A stretch of 13,406 bases of DNA. Source: Candidatus Margulisiibacteriota bacterium (GTDB taxonomy: Bacteria > Margulisbacteria > Termititenacia > Termititenacales > Termititenacaceae). Position numbers and translations under genes: made by a program. Positions within the stretch are counted from its first letter, which is position 1. Every line of letters starts with the position of its first letter. The DNA lies in contig JAISEH010000137.1 in the NCBI GenBank assembly GCA_031264205.1, positions 1-13,406 of the forward strand. The letters are read 5' to 3'. The notes under the pieces were generated by a model. It had not been told where the DNA came from, ran no database searches, and saw only the letters and a list, made by a program, of their open reading frames with translations. Below are positions 1 through 6,067 of this stretch, in pieces.

Positions 1-15
1 TATAAATAAATCCGT

Positions 16-70
16 TTGATTATAGCACAACGCGGACAGTATAGCCAAACCCGCAAAACTTGTTTATAAT
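16..70 (+). promoter_or_regulatory. Candidate promoter(s) of the rpsP operon
   Basis: A perfect -10 hexamer TATAAT lies at 65-70, 27 bases before the rpsP start codon, but no good -35 is seen 16-18 bases upstream (TAGCCA at 42-47). A second weaker pair is TTGATT (16-21) and TATAGC (40-45) with an 18-base spacer. Either could drive the ribosomal operon. The window starts just upstream, so further promoters may be cut off. This rests on motif matching only. Confidence 0.45.
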
Positions 71-97
71 ATCGCTTCAGTTTTCGGAGGTGAATTT

Positions 98-349
98 GTG
101 TCTGTAAAAATTAAACTAAAACGCATGGGCAAAAAACATCAGCCTTACTACCGCCTGATCGCTATTGACAGCCGGAAATCTTTAAGCTCCGGCGAGTATC
201 TGGACAATCTGGGTTTTTACAATCCGGCGGTCAAACCGGCTGCTTTTCAAGTCGATGTCGAGAAATTGCAAAAATGGCATCAGCACGGCGCGTTACCCTC
301 GGAGCGGGTGGCCAAACTCTTGCAAAAGTCCAATATTGCCTTAAAATAA
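98..349 (+). CDS. rpsP: 30S ribosomal protein S16
   Basis: Small-subunit ribosomal protein S16, 83 residues, the usual length for the family. It binds 16S rRNA and is needed for 30S assembly. The N-terminus carries the family signature (VKIKLKRMGKKHQPYYRL, residues 3-20), followed by the characteristic LGFYNP segment near residues 38-43. The start is GTG, supported by the Shine-Dalgarno sequence GGAGGTG at 86-92, five bases upstream. It is the first gene of an operon whose order rpsP-khpA-ylqD-rimM-trmD matches the one known from Bacillus. Identification is by family motifs and synteny, both very clear. Confidence 0.98.
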   Translation: MSVKIKLKRMGKKHQPYYRLIAIDSRKSLSSGEYLDNLGFYNPAVKPAAFQVDVEKLQKWHQHGALPSERVAKLLQKSNIALK

Positions 350-365
350 AGAGGAGATTTAAAAA

Positions 366-611
366 ATGAAGAATTTGGTAGAATTGCTGGTCAAATCGCT
401 AGTCGACAATCAAGAAGAGGTGAATGTGTCCGAGACCAGCGGCAGCAGTATAACGGTTATTGAAATCTCGGTGGCGCCTGAAGATGTGGGCAAGATTATC
501 GGCAAAGAGGGCCGTATCGCCAACGCGATGCGCACGGTAGTCAAAGCCGCCGGCGCCAAGCAGAACAAAAAAGTCACGGTGGAAATTGTGACCAAAGACA
601 AAGAGGCTTAA
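366..611 (+). CDS. khpA: KH-domain RNA-binding protein KhpA
   Basis: Small single-KH-domain protein (81 residues) of the KhpA/YlqC family. In Firmicutes this cytoplasmic protein binds many RNAs, often as a heterodimer with KhpB, and influences cell division and envelope growth. The KH core with the GxxG loop reads IIGKEGR (residues 44-50), followed by the helix IANAMRTVVKAAG and a final beta strand KVTVEIV. A strong Shine-Dalgarno GAGGAG lies at 351-356. It starts 16 bases after rpsP, where ylqC sits in Bacillus. The function is inferred from the family; its RNA targets here are unknown. Confidence 0.95.
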   Translation: MKNLVELLVKSLVDNQEEVNVSETSGSSITVIEISVAPEDVGKIIGKEGRIANAMRTVVKAAGAKQNKKVTVEIVTKDKEA

Positions 612-634
612 AAAACAGTAAAAAGGGGGCATTT

Positions 635-1057
635 ATGGCAGAGCTAACTTTACAAAGAAATGTAGTTATCAAAGTTATCGTTACGGAAGAGTTCAAAAAA
701 TATTTGGTGGGCGAGCTGGAAAAATCCATCAAAAATATGGACGCGCAGCTGGCCAATATGGAAACACAGGGCAAACGGCTGGTCGAAAATCTCAAAAAGC
801 AAGGTGAAAAAACCGTCAAGCAGGTATCCGCGATAGTACAGCAAATCAACATGGACAAACAGCAGGCCACGCTAGCCAAAGCCGATGTGGAAAAGAAAAT
901 CGCCGAAGCCAAAGAACTGAAAATCGGCTCGGAGTTTTTGCAGGGTACTGTGCAGGGCATCACGACAGTCAAAGCCGGCGACAATCTTTACAAAAAACTG
1001 GGCGGCATCGAAGTGCTGCTCAAAGACGGTGTGATCCAGGAGATCAGAGGAGCCTAA
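635..1057 (+). CDS. ylqD: YlqD-family coiled-coil protein
   Basis: This 140-residue protein fits the YlqD family, which occupies this place between khpA and rimM in Bacillus. The sequence shows an N-terminal beta segment (NVVIKVIVTEEF, residues 9-20). A long charged helix (about 20-95) rich in K, E, Q and A, with no prolines, is predicted to form a coiled coil. A small C-terminal domain (about 97-140) contains GDNLYKKLGGIEVLLKDG and ends in IQEIRGA. There is no signal peptide or membrane segment. The Shine-Dalgarno AAGGGGG lies at 623-629. The biochemical role is not known in any organism I can recall. Operon position suggests a link to ribosome maturation or RNA handling, which is inference. 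Confidence 0.85.
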   Translation: MAELTLQRNVVIKVIVTEEFKKYLVGELEKSIKNMDAQLANMETQGKRLVENLKKQGEKTVKQVSAIVQQINMDKQQATLAKADVEKKIAEAKELKIGSEFLQGTVQGITTVKAGDNLYKKLGGIEVLLKDGVIQEIRGA

Positions 1058-1063
1058 AGCATT
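1047..1063 (+). promoter_or_regulatory. Shine-Dalgarno site and ATT initiation codon of rimM
   Basis: GAGGAG at 1047-1052 lies inside the last codons of ylqD, exactly eight bases before ATT at 1061-1063. The rimM reading frame is open from the ylqD stop (TAA, 1055-1057, same frame) to 1528. It contains no ATG, GTG or TTG before the GTG at 1175. ATT is therefore the only plausible initiator at the right distance from a ribosome-binding site. Confidence 0.7.
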
Positions 1064-1528
1064 TATTACCTGGGCGTTATTGTTGGCGCGCGCGGCCTCA
1101 AAGGCGAGCTGAAGCTCAACTGTCCGTACAGCGATTTTGATTTTTCTAAAACCCTTAAAATCTTCCTCGGCGGAGTGGAATACACTTTGCTATCCGCGCG
1201 GCCGCACAAAACCAATATTCTGCTCAAGCTGGCCGAAATAACTTCGCTGACCGCCGCGGAAAAACTGCGCGGGCAAAAAGCGGAAAGCGCCGTCAAACCC
1301 CCGGACAAAATTTTATACGAAGATGTCCGGCAAAAAAAAGTTTATGACCAAAATGAAAATTTTATCGGGAGCGTCACGGATGTTTTACAAACTCCGGCGC
1401 ATGATATTTTAGTTGTGCGGCGCGAAAACAATAAAGAAATCCTAATCCCGCTTCTGCCAAATTTTGTCAAAGAGATTTCTGCTACAATAAAAGTTGATCT
1501 AAAAAATTTAGAGGAATATTCCGCATGA
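1061..1528 (+). CDS. rimM: 16S rRNA processing protein RimM (ATT start)
   Basis: RimM assists maturation of the 30S head and binds S19. From ATT at 1061 the protein has 155 residues, slightly short for the family. The N-terminal RimM domain begins YYLGVIVGARGLKGELKL (from residue 2), matching the usual V-G-x-I-V-G-x-x-G-L-K-G-E pattern. The C-terminal PRC-barrel contains FIGSVTDVLQTPAHDILVVR and EILIPLLPNFV. The next orthodox start, GTG at 1175, would delete about 38 residues including the conserved glycine motif, so it is rejected. The gene follows ylqD after a three-base gap and overlaps trmD by four bases (ATGA). An ATG-to-ATT sequencing error is the alternative explanation for the start. 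Confidence 0.88.
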   Translation: MYYLGVIVGARGLKGELKLNCPYSDFDFSKTLKIFLGGVEYTLLSARPHKTNILLKLAEITSLTAAEKLRGQKAESAVKPPDKILYEDVRQKKVYDQNENFIGSVTDVLQTPAHDILVVRRENNKEILIPLLPNFVKEISATIKVDLKNLEEYSA

Positions 1529-2190
1529 AATTCAATATATTAACGATTTTCCCTGAAGCTGTCGCGCCGTACTGCAACACCTCTATTATCGGACGGGCGC
1601 AGAAAAAAAAACTGCTGGAAATCAAGGTCGTCAATATCCGCGACTACTCCGCGGACAAACACCGCAAAACTGACGACGAGCCTTTTGGCGGCGGGCCGGG
1701 CATGGTCATGCTGGCGCAGCCGATTTATGACTGTCTCGCCGCGCTGAAACTCCCCAAAAAACGCCGCGTGATCCTGACCAGTCCGCAGGGACAACCCTGG
1801 ACGCAAAAACTCGCGCGCGAAATGGCCGCCGAGAAAAACATTACGGTCATTTGCGGACATTACGAAGGCGTCGACGAGCGGATCATGCCGCTGGTCACGG
1901 ATGAAATCTCAATCGGCGATTATGTCCTGACCGGCGGAGAATTGCCCGCGCTGGTCCTGCTGGACAGTATCGCGCGGATGTTGCCCGGTGTGGTCGGCAA
2001 AGCGGAGTCTATCATCAGCGAAAGTTTTTACGACGGCGAAACTTTTGATCATCCGCACTACACGCGGCCGGCGGATTTTCGCGGCCTAAAAGTCCCGGAA
2101 GTTTTGCTCAACGGCAATCACAAGGCCATCGCTACATGGCGCCAAAAACAAGCGGAAGAAAAAATAAAAAAAGTCCGTCCGGAGCTGTAA
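1525..2190 (+). CDS. trmD: tRNA (guanine-37-N1)-methyltransferase
   Basis: TrmD transfers a methyl group from S-adenosylmethionine to G37 of tRNAs with a G36-G37 anticodon context, preventing frameshifts. The SPOUT trefoil-knot signatures are complete: KTDDEPFGGGPGM (residues 48-60), ICGHYEGVDER (109-119), SIGDYVLTGGELPALVLLD (129-147) and HPHYTRP (176-182). At 221 residues it is somewhat shorter than E. coli TrmD, with a trimmed C-terminus ending KKVRPEL. The ATG overlaps the rimM stop (ATGA), indicating translational coupling. rplS, which usually follows, is missing; a fibre-like gene on the opposite strand ends two bases after the trmD stop. Confidence 0.97.
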   Translation: MKFNILTIFPEAVAPYCNTSIIGRAQKKKLLEIKVVNIRDYSADKHRKTDDEPFGGGPGMVMLAQPIYDCLAALKLPKKRRVILTSPQGQPWTQKLAREMAAEKNITVICGHYEGVDERIMPLVTDEISIGDYVLTGGELPALVLLDSIARMLPGVVGKAESIISESFYDGETFDHPHYTRPADFRGLKVPEVLLNGNHKAIATWRQKQAEEKIKKVRPEL

Positions 2191-2192
2191 AC

Positions 2193-3008
2193 TTACTCAC
2201 ATTTCCTGATAAAAATCAGCGCGTAATAACTCGGCCGACTGTCAAAAGCCGTGCCCGAACCGGTATTGTCCACACTGCCGGAAACATTATGCTTGTGTGA
2301 ACCATCACTTCCTGTAGTCCCTGAATAAGAATGCATATGCGAGCTTTCGCCGCCTGTATCGCCGGACAATGTATGGGTATGACCAACACTACCGATCGTA
2401 CCGGACGGAGTAAAGGCTATTTTAAACCGCAGGGCCATATCCGGTGTCCCATCAGCGCCACAATCAGCCGGCACAGTTTCTGATGCCGTTATTATTCCAG
2501 AACGGCCGCTATCTTTATGGAAACCAGTCCCATTCGGCCCTGGAAATTGCAAATACGGGCTATATCCTTCCAAAGGACTTCCGCTAAAAGCATGATTGTG
2601 ATCTCCGCCGGTTACGCTGATAGCGGATAAGCCGTGACTGTGGCTTGTGCCGCCGCCGGATGTTCCAGAATAATTATGCGTATGCCCTGAAACTGTGTCA
2701 GTGGCCAGCCCGGATAACGAGTGGCTGTGCGCCGGCAAGTTGTTTGTGGTCAATATAATGTTGTTATTGCCGCCGGTATTTCCTCTGGCCGCAGCGCCCA
2801 TTATAAATTTGTCCGTCAAGTCCGGCGTCAATCCCGCAGCGGCATTGGTGGCGTCACATCTATACCAGCCCTTGAGAGTAACATTATCCGTCCAACTACT
2901 GCCGTCATACATCAATATCGCGCCGATCGGGAAAAAAGTTAAATGCAAAATATCGTCTGCCAGCATCGGTTCGCCTCTGGCTATTTTGGTCTGTAAAATT
3001 CTAACCAT
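2193..3008 (-). CDS. Phage tail-collar/fibre-like protein with seven HxH motifs
   Basis: This 271-residue protein starts with a tail-collar-type domain (about residues 24-75: FFPIGAILMYDGSSW, GWYRCDAT, PDLTDKFIMGA). It ends with the SRPSYYALIFIRKCE-type terminus typical of these proteins. Between them lie glycine/serine-rich repeats with HxH pairs at 94/96, 109/111, 123/125, 137/139, 210/212, 224/226 and 238/240. Spacing is 14 residues (once 15) within each block, with a non-repetitive insert at about 141-209. In T4 fibre tips, HxH motifs from three chains bind metal ions along the trimer axis; a similar metal-stapled trimeric fibre is inferred here. No signal peptide is seen. No other phage genes lie nearby except the divergent HTH gene. 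Host, export route and receptor are unknown. Confidence 0.8.
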   Translation of the reverse strand: MVRILQTKIARGEPMLADDILHLTFFPIGAILMYDGSSWTDNVTLKGWYRCDATNAAAGLTPDLTDKFIMGAAARGNTGGNNNIILTTNNLPAHSHSLSGLATDTVSGHTHNYSGTSGGGTSHSHGLSAISVTGGDHNHAFSGSPLEGYSPYLQFPGPNGTGFHKDSGRSGIITASETVPADCGADGTPDMALRFKIAFTPSGTIGSVGHTHTLSGDTGGESSHMHSYSGTTGSDGSHKHNVSGSVDNTGSGTAFDSRPSYYALIFIRKCE

Positions 3009-3021
3009 ACGACCCCCCCCC
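3009..3021 (-). repeat. Poly-G (G9) tract at the fibre gene's ribosome-binding site
   Basis: On the minus strand nine consecutive G residues (3021-3013) are followed by TCGT and the ATG of the fibre gene. The tract is the only Shine-Dalgarno-like sequence available. Homopolymeric G/C tracts of this length are prone to slipped-strand mispairing. A change in tract length would alter the spacing and strength of the ribosome-binding site. Confidence 0.7.
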
Positions 3022-3041
3022 TTTGTTTTGTGTATTCTTTT

Positions 3042-3057
3042 ATAACGGATACGTTAT
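3042..3057. promoter_or_regulatory. Palindromic operator copy 2 (at predicted +1 of the fibre promoter)
   Basis: ATAACG-GATA-CGTTAT is an inverted repeat with perfect six-base arms. It matches the 16 bases at 3067-3082 at 14 of 16 positions, in the same orientation, 25 bp away centre to centre. It begins at the predicted transcription start (about 3057) of the fibre promoter, where a bound protein would block transcription. Confidence 0.65.
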
Positions 3058-3085
3058 TGGGAAATTATAACATATACGTTATATG
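3057..3085 (+). promoter_or_regulatory. Weak candidate promoter of the HTH regulator (leaderless)
   Basis: TTGGGA (3057-3062), a 17-base spacer and TATATG (3080-3085) give four of six matches in each box. The predicted start point is about 3092, two bases before the ATG at 3094. No Shine-Dalgarno site is visible upstream of that ATG, which fits a leaderless message. The promoter overlaps operator copy 1, so autoregulation is likely if the assignment is right. Confidence 0.4.
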
Positions 3086-3092
3086 TTGTCAA
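3064..3092 (-). promoter_or_regulatory. Perfect consensus sigma-70-type promoter of the fibre gene
   Basis: On the minus strand TTGACA (3092-3087) and TATAAT (3069-3064) are separated by exactly 17 bases, a perfect match to the housekeeping consensus. The predicted start is about 3057, giving a leader of about 49 bases before the ATG at 3008. An unrestrained promoter of this quality would be very strong. The palindrome filling its spacer and the second copy at +1 indicate that it is normally repressed. Confidence 0.8.
3069..3087. promoter_or_regulatory. Palindromic operator copy 1 (inside the fibre promoter spacer)
   Basis: AACATATA-CGT-TATATGTT is an inverted repeat with perfect eight-base arms. 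It occupies the spacer between the -35 and -10 boxes of the fibre promoter and overlaps the candidate promoter of the HTH gene. It contains the 16-base unit also found at 3042-3057. The divergently encoded HTH protein is the obvious candidate to bind it, which is inference from position. Confidence 0.7.
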
Positions 3093-3093
3093 T

Positions 3094-3354
3094 ATGGCTA
3101 GAGCAAACGCCCATCACAAACCCCATGTCGCTTTTCTGCGTAAGATCGGTATCAACATCCGGCAATTGCGGGAACAAAAAAATTTAACTCTGGAAGAATT
3201 AGCCGATCTTGCCGGCATTTCTTACAAATATCTGCAAGAAGTAGAAACTGCTAAATACAGCTTTACAGTTTCCGTGCTGCACTCTGTCACAAAAGCGCTC
3301 AACATTTCATTAACAGAGTTTTTCCAGAAAGTAGAAACCAGATCTAGACTATAA
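3094..3354 (+). CDS. Xre-family HTH transcriptional regulator
   Basis: An 86-residue single-domain Cro/CI (Xre)-type DNA-binding protein. The helix-turn-helix region spans about residues 19-75: IGINIRQLREQKNLT, then LEELADLAGISYKYLQEVE with the recognition helix near 43-51, then ALNISLTEFF. It has no partner or sensor domain. Size and layout resemble controller proteins of restriction systems and phage repressors, but no restriction or lysogeny genes are present. It is divergent from the fibre gene, and two palindromic operators lie in the 85 bp between them, so it most likely represses that gene and itself. No Shine-Dalgarno site precedes the ATG. It ends two bases before the convergent pmbA stop. 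Confidence 0.85.
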   Translation: MARANAHHKPHVAFLRKIGINIRQLREQKNLTLEELADLAGISYKYLQEVETAKYSFTVSVLHSVTKALNISLTEFFQKVETRSRL

Positions 3355-3356
3355 TA

Positions 3357-4706
3357 TTATTTCCCAGCCACCATAATATCAGCGATCCAAACACTTGGCG
3401 CGCCATGATGTCCCGAAAACTCCAAGTCACTGCCGCAGGCTTTGACGGATTTCAATAAATCCACCAGATTGCCAGCGATCGCCATGTCTTTGACCGGCTC
3501 AGCCAATTTGCCATGCTTGATGAGCTGTCCGGCCGCGCCAAAAGAAAACTCACCGGACACCGGATCGGCCGTGTGCAATCCCATGATGTTCTCGATCAGG
3601 ACACCGCGGTCGATATTTTTGACAATCTCCGGTTTGGTCAGCTTGCCGCGCTGAAAATAAAGATTGCTCGCGCCGATAATTGGCTCGCTGAAAATCGAGG
3701 CGCGCGCGGCATTGCCTGCGTGTGGCACGCCGCTTTCGCGCGCGGAATGTACATCATAAAGAAGATCACTCAGCCGGCCGTTTTTAATGAGAACTCTTTT
3801 GCGGCCGGGCACACCCTCGCCGTCGTAGAGAAAAGAGCCACTCAAGGCCGGCAAATACGGATCGTCGATGAGCGTAACTTTAGCCGAAGCCACCTGTTTG
3901 CCGAGTTTGCCACGGAAAAGCGATCTTTGGCGCAGGACATTTTCCGCGCTGAAAAGCTCGGCCAAGACTGACAAAAAATCACGGGCTACGGACGGTGTCA
4001 AAAGCAGATCATATTTGCCGGTTTGCGCAGGCACGGCGTCGAGCATACGCACCGCGCGTTCGGCAGCGCGGCGGCCGATTTTTTCAGGAGCAATCTTGGC
4101 GGGAGACACCGCATAGCGAAAATCATAAGCCGCTTCCATTTTGGCGCCGGATTTTGCGGCGATCTCCAGCGAGAGACCGCACAAAGTCTTCCGGCCACGC
4201 GCGTCAATGCCATGCGTATTTACCAGACGCGTCTCACCTGACGCGGCAAAAGCCGCCGCAGACTCGGTGGCATAAATACGGCTGTCCAAAGTATAGGCCG
4301 CGCTCTCGGCGCGTCCGGCCCAGTCCGCCAGCTGCGGCAAAGACAACATAGCCGTAGCTGGAGCATAAATTCGCAACGTTCTCCGGACACTTCGGCTCCG
4401 CTCAGTGTCCGGTTTAGGCAGACCCAGAAATTTATCACGTTCGGCATAACCGGCGTTCGTCAACGCCATATCCACAGTTCGCAAAATATCCGCGTCGGTC
4501 AGAGCCGAAGTGTAGGCAAATCCAGCGCGTTTTTGGCAGATAACTCTGACCGCCAAACCGCGATCGCCAGCTGATTCGACTTTTTCCAACACTCCCTGAC
4601 GCACGACCACGCTTTCCTCGCGGCTGTTGGTCAGAAAAATCTCCGCCTCGTCCGCGCCTTGCTGACGGGCATATTGCAAGTATTTTTTTAAAGCCAATTT
4701 TTCCAT
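3357..4706 (-). CDS. pmbA: TldE/PmbA subunit of the TldD-TldE metalloprotease
   Basis: This 449-residue protein is the non-catalytic partner of TldD. In E. coli the TldD-TldE complex trims unfolded peptides, matures microcin B17 and degrades the antitoxin CcdA. The N-terminal half reads AEIFLTNSREESVVVRQGVLEKVESAGDRGLAVRV-like. The C-terminal half contains SGEFSFGAAGQLIKHGK and PVKDMAIAGNLVDLLK, typical of PmbA, and no HExxxH. The ATG at 4706 is chosen over an in-frame upstream start at 4790 because GGGAGGA precedes it and it overlaps the tldD stop by one base (TAATG). Residues 99-108 (PDTERSRSVR) are encoded by a perfect hairpin at 4383-4412, which looks like an in-frame inserted repeat. Confidence 0.93.
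   Translation of the reverse strand: MEKLALKKYLQYARQQGADEAEIFLTNSREESVVVRQGVLEKVESAGDRGLAVRVICQKRAGFAYTSALTDADILRTVDMALTNAGYAERDKFLGLPKPDTERSRSVRRTLRIYAPATAMLSLPQLADWAGRAESAAYTLDSRIYATESAAAFAASGETRLVNTHGIDARGRKTLCGLSLEIAAKSGAKMEAAYDFRYAVSPAKIAPEKIGRRAAERAVRMLDAVPAQTGKYDLLLTPSVARDFLSVLAELFSAENVLRQRSLFRGKLGKQVASAKVTLIDDPYLPALSGSFLYDGEGVPGRKRVLIKNGRLSDLLYDVHSARESGVPHAGNAARASIFSEPIIGASNLYFQRGKLTKPEIVKNIDRGVLIENIMGLHTADPVSGEFSFGAAGQLIKHGKLAEPVKDMAIAGNLVDLLKSVKACGSDLEFSGHHGAPSVWIADIMVAGK
4383..4412. repeat. 30-bp palindromic repeat element inside pmbA
   Basis: Perfect nine-base arms, CCGGACACT (4383-4391) and AGTGTCCGG (4404-4412), flank a 12-base loop. The minus-strand centre reads CTGAGCGGAGCCGAAG. 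This resembles the widespread bacterial hairpin repeats of the pattern CTGAGCGnAGnCGAAG, which are usually intergenic. Here it is exactly 30 bp, in frame, and adds ten charged residues to PmbA. No second copy was found in this window. Confidence 0.65.
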
Positions 4707-6067
4707 TATTGTTGTCCTCCCACGATCAGGGACGGAATGCGCACGGTCGGCTGTCCGTCGGAAACTGGCGCAGTTTGACCTTTGCCGCACACGCCGGAAA
4801 TAAAATGCAGATCATTACCGACCATGTCGATGCTTTTTAAAACCGCGCTGCCGCTGCCGACCAGTGTCGCGCCGCGCACCGGCCGACCGATCTCGCCATC
4901 TTGCAGCAAATAGCCCTCGGTCACTTCAAAAACAAAATTGCCGTTAGTGACATCGACCTGGCCGCCGCCGAGTTTTTTGACAAAAAGACCTCTGTCCACC
5001 GAGCGAATGATTTTTGCCGGATTGTCCGTGCCGGTAGCCAGATAAGTGTTGGTCATGCGCGGCATAGGCGCGTAACGATACGATTCGCGGCGGCCGTTGC
5101 CGGACAGAGGCTGCTTTAGCAAACCGGCGTACAGACGGTCATTCATAAATCCGCTGACTTTGCCAGCGTTGATTAAAATATTTTGTTTTGCCGGAGTGCC
5201 TTCATCGTCGCAAGCCGCCGTGCCATACAGACCAGCCAGCGTGCCGTCGTCAATTATCGTGACACATTTTGGGAACAATTGTGTGCCAAGCGTGTCCGTA
5301 AATATCGAGGTTTTCTTGTAAATAAAATCCGCTTCCAGCGCATGACCGCAGGCTTCGTGGATCATCGTGCCGCCGGCCTCGCCGCTCAAGACCACCGGCA
5401 TGGCGCCAGCTGGAGCTTTTTGCGCAGAGAGCAACAGTGTCGCCCGCGTGGCGGCGATTTCGGCCAGATCAGCCGCGCACCTAGCAGTAAAATCTCCCCA
5501 GCCGCCGCTAAAACCTGCTGTTTCATAACCGGTCTGCAGATCACCACCCTGCTTGGCCACGCATTGCACCAAAAATCTCCGGCGCGCCCGTGTGTCCTCG
5601 CTCCAGACTCCGGCGGTGTTGGCGACAAAAATTTTCTGCTCGCTCTCGCCGAGACGCGCTGTCACCTGACAGATTTTTTTAGAAAACTGGCGCGCGGCTT
5701 TTTCCGCGGCGCGGATCAGCTCGATTTTCTCAGCGACGGTTTTTTTATCCGGCGCGGTTTGATAATTTTTCCGCGAGAAATCCGCCAAAGTTTTTTTACC
5801 GGACTGCGCGGCCAGCGTGCTGACCCTTTTGGCCAGATCCAAAATATCCGCCGCGCACAGGGAATTAACAAAGCCATAATAAGTTTTCGCGCCGTTGATA
5901 ATGCGAAAACCACAGCCGCAGTCCACGCCGGAACGGATCCGCTCCAGCCGGCCATTGTCCAAACCGGCCGAAAAAGCCGTTTTGTATTCCGCAAACAGCT
6001 CGGCAAATTGATGACCGGCCCGCAGCGCGGTCTCTAAAGTTTTTTGTACAATCTTTTGCTCCAGCAT
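4706..6067 (-). CDS. tldD: TldD metalloprotease subunit
   Basis: Catalytic subunit of the TldD-TldE zinc protease, 453 residues, somewhat shorter than the E. coli protein. The zinc-binding HExxxH motif is present as MIHEACGHALEADF (H237, E238, H242). A C-terminal cysteine, C427 in VCGKGQ, sits where the family's third metal ligand is expected. Other family segments are DDEGTPAKQNILINAGK (287-303) and GEIGRPVRGATLVGSG (391-406). No signal peptide is seen, so it should be cytoplasmic. Its ATG overlaps the stop of the upstream membrane-protein gene (TGATG), and its stop overlaps the pmbA start, so the three genes are translationally coupled. Substrates in this organism are unknown. Confidence 0.95.
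   Translation of the reverse strand: MLEQKIVQKTLETALRAGHQFAELFAEYKTAFSAGLDNGRLERIRSGVDCGCGFRIINGAKTYYGFVNSLCAADILDLAKRVSTLAAQSGKKTLADFSRKNYQTAPDKKTVAEKIELIRAAEKAARQFSKKICQVTARLGESEQKIFVANTAGVWSEDTRARRRFLVQCVAKQGGDLQTGYETAGFSGGWGDFTARCAADLAEIAATRATLLLSAQKAPAGAMPVVLSGEAGGTMIHEACGHALEADFIYKKTSIFTDTLGTQLFPKCVTIIDDGTLAGLYGTAACDDEGTPAKQNILINAGKVSGFMNDRLYAGLLKQPLSGNGRRESYRYAPMPRMTNTYLATGTDNPAKIIRSVDRGLFVKKLGGGQVDVTNGNFVFEVTEGYLLQDGEIGRPVRGATLVGSGSAVLKSIDMVGNDLHFISGVCGKGQTAPVSDGQPTVRIPSLIVGGQQ

Noticed and set aside
1..97. RNA gene or riboswitch upstream of rpsP
   Set aside because: No tRNA-like fold or conserved leader recognised; only promoter-like motifs are supported.
1175..1528. RimM starting at GTG 1175
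   Set aside because: This would drop the conserved N-terminal RimM motif encoded immediately upstream in the same open frame; ATT 1061 with GAGGAG fits better.
2206..2219. CTGAT-AAAA-ATCAG hairpin as a terminator between trmD and the fibre gene
   Set aside because: Short, AT-rich, without a T-run, and inside the fibre gene coding sequence; probably chance.
2193..3354. Prophage or restriction-modification locus
   Set aside because: Only one fibre-like gene and one HTH gene are present; no integrase, capsid, lysis, methylase or nuclease genes are seen.
4707..4790. N-terminal extension of PmbA from an upstream in-frame start at 4790
   Set aside because: The extra 28 residues lie wholly inside tldD, are unlike PmbA, and a good Shine-Dalgarno site and stop-start overlap support 4706.
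5183..6037. 284-codon open frame on the + strand opposite tldD
   Set aside because: Antisense shadow of a clear TldD gene; the protein is arginine- and alanine-rich with no recognisable motif.
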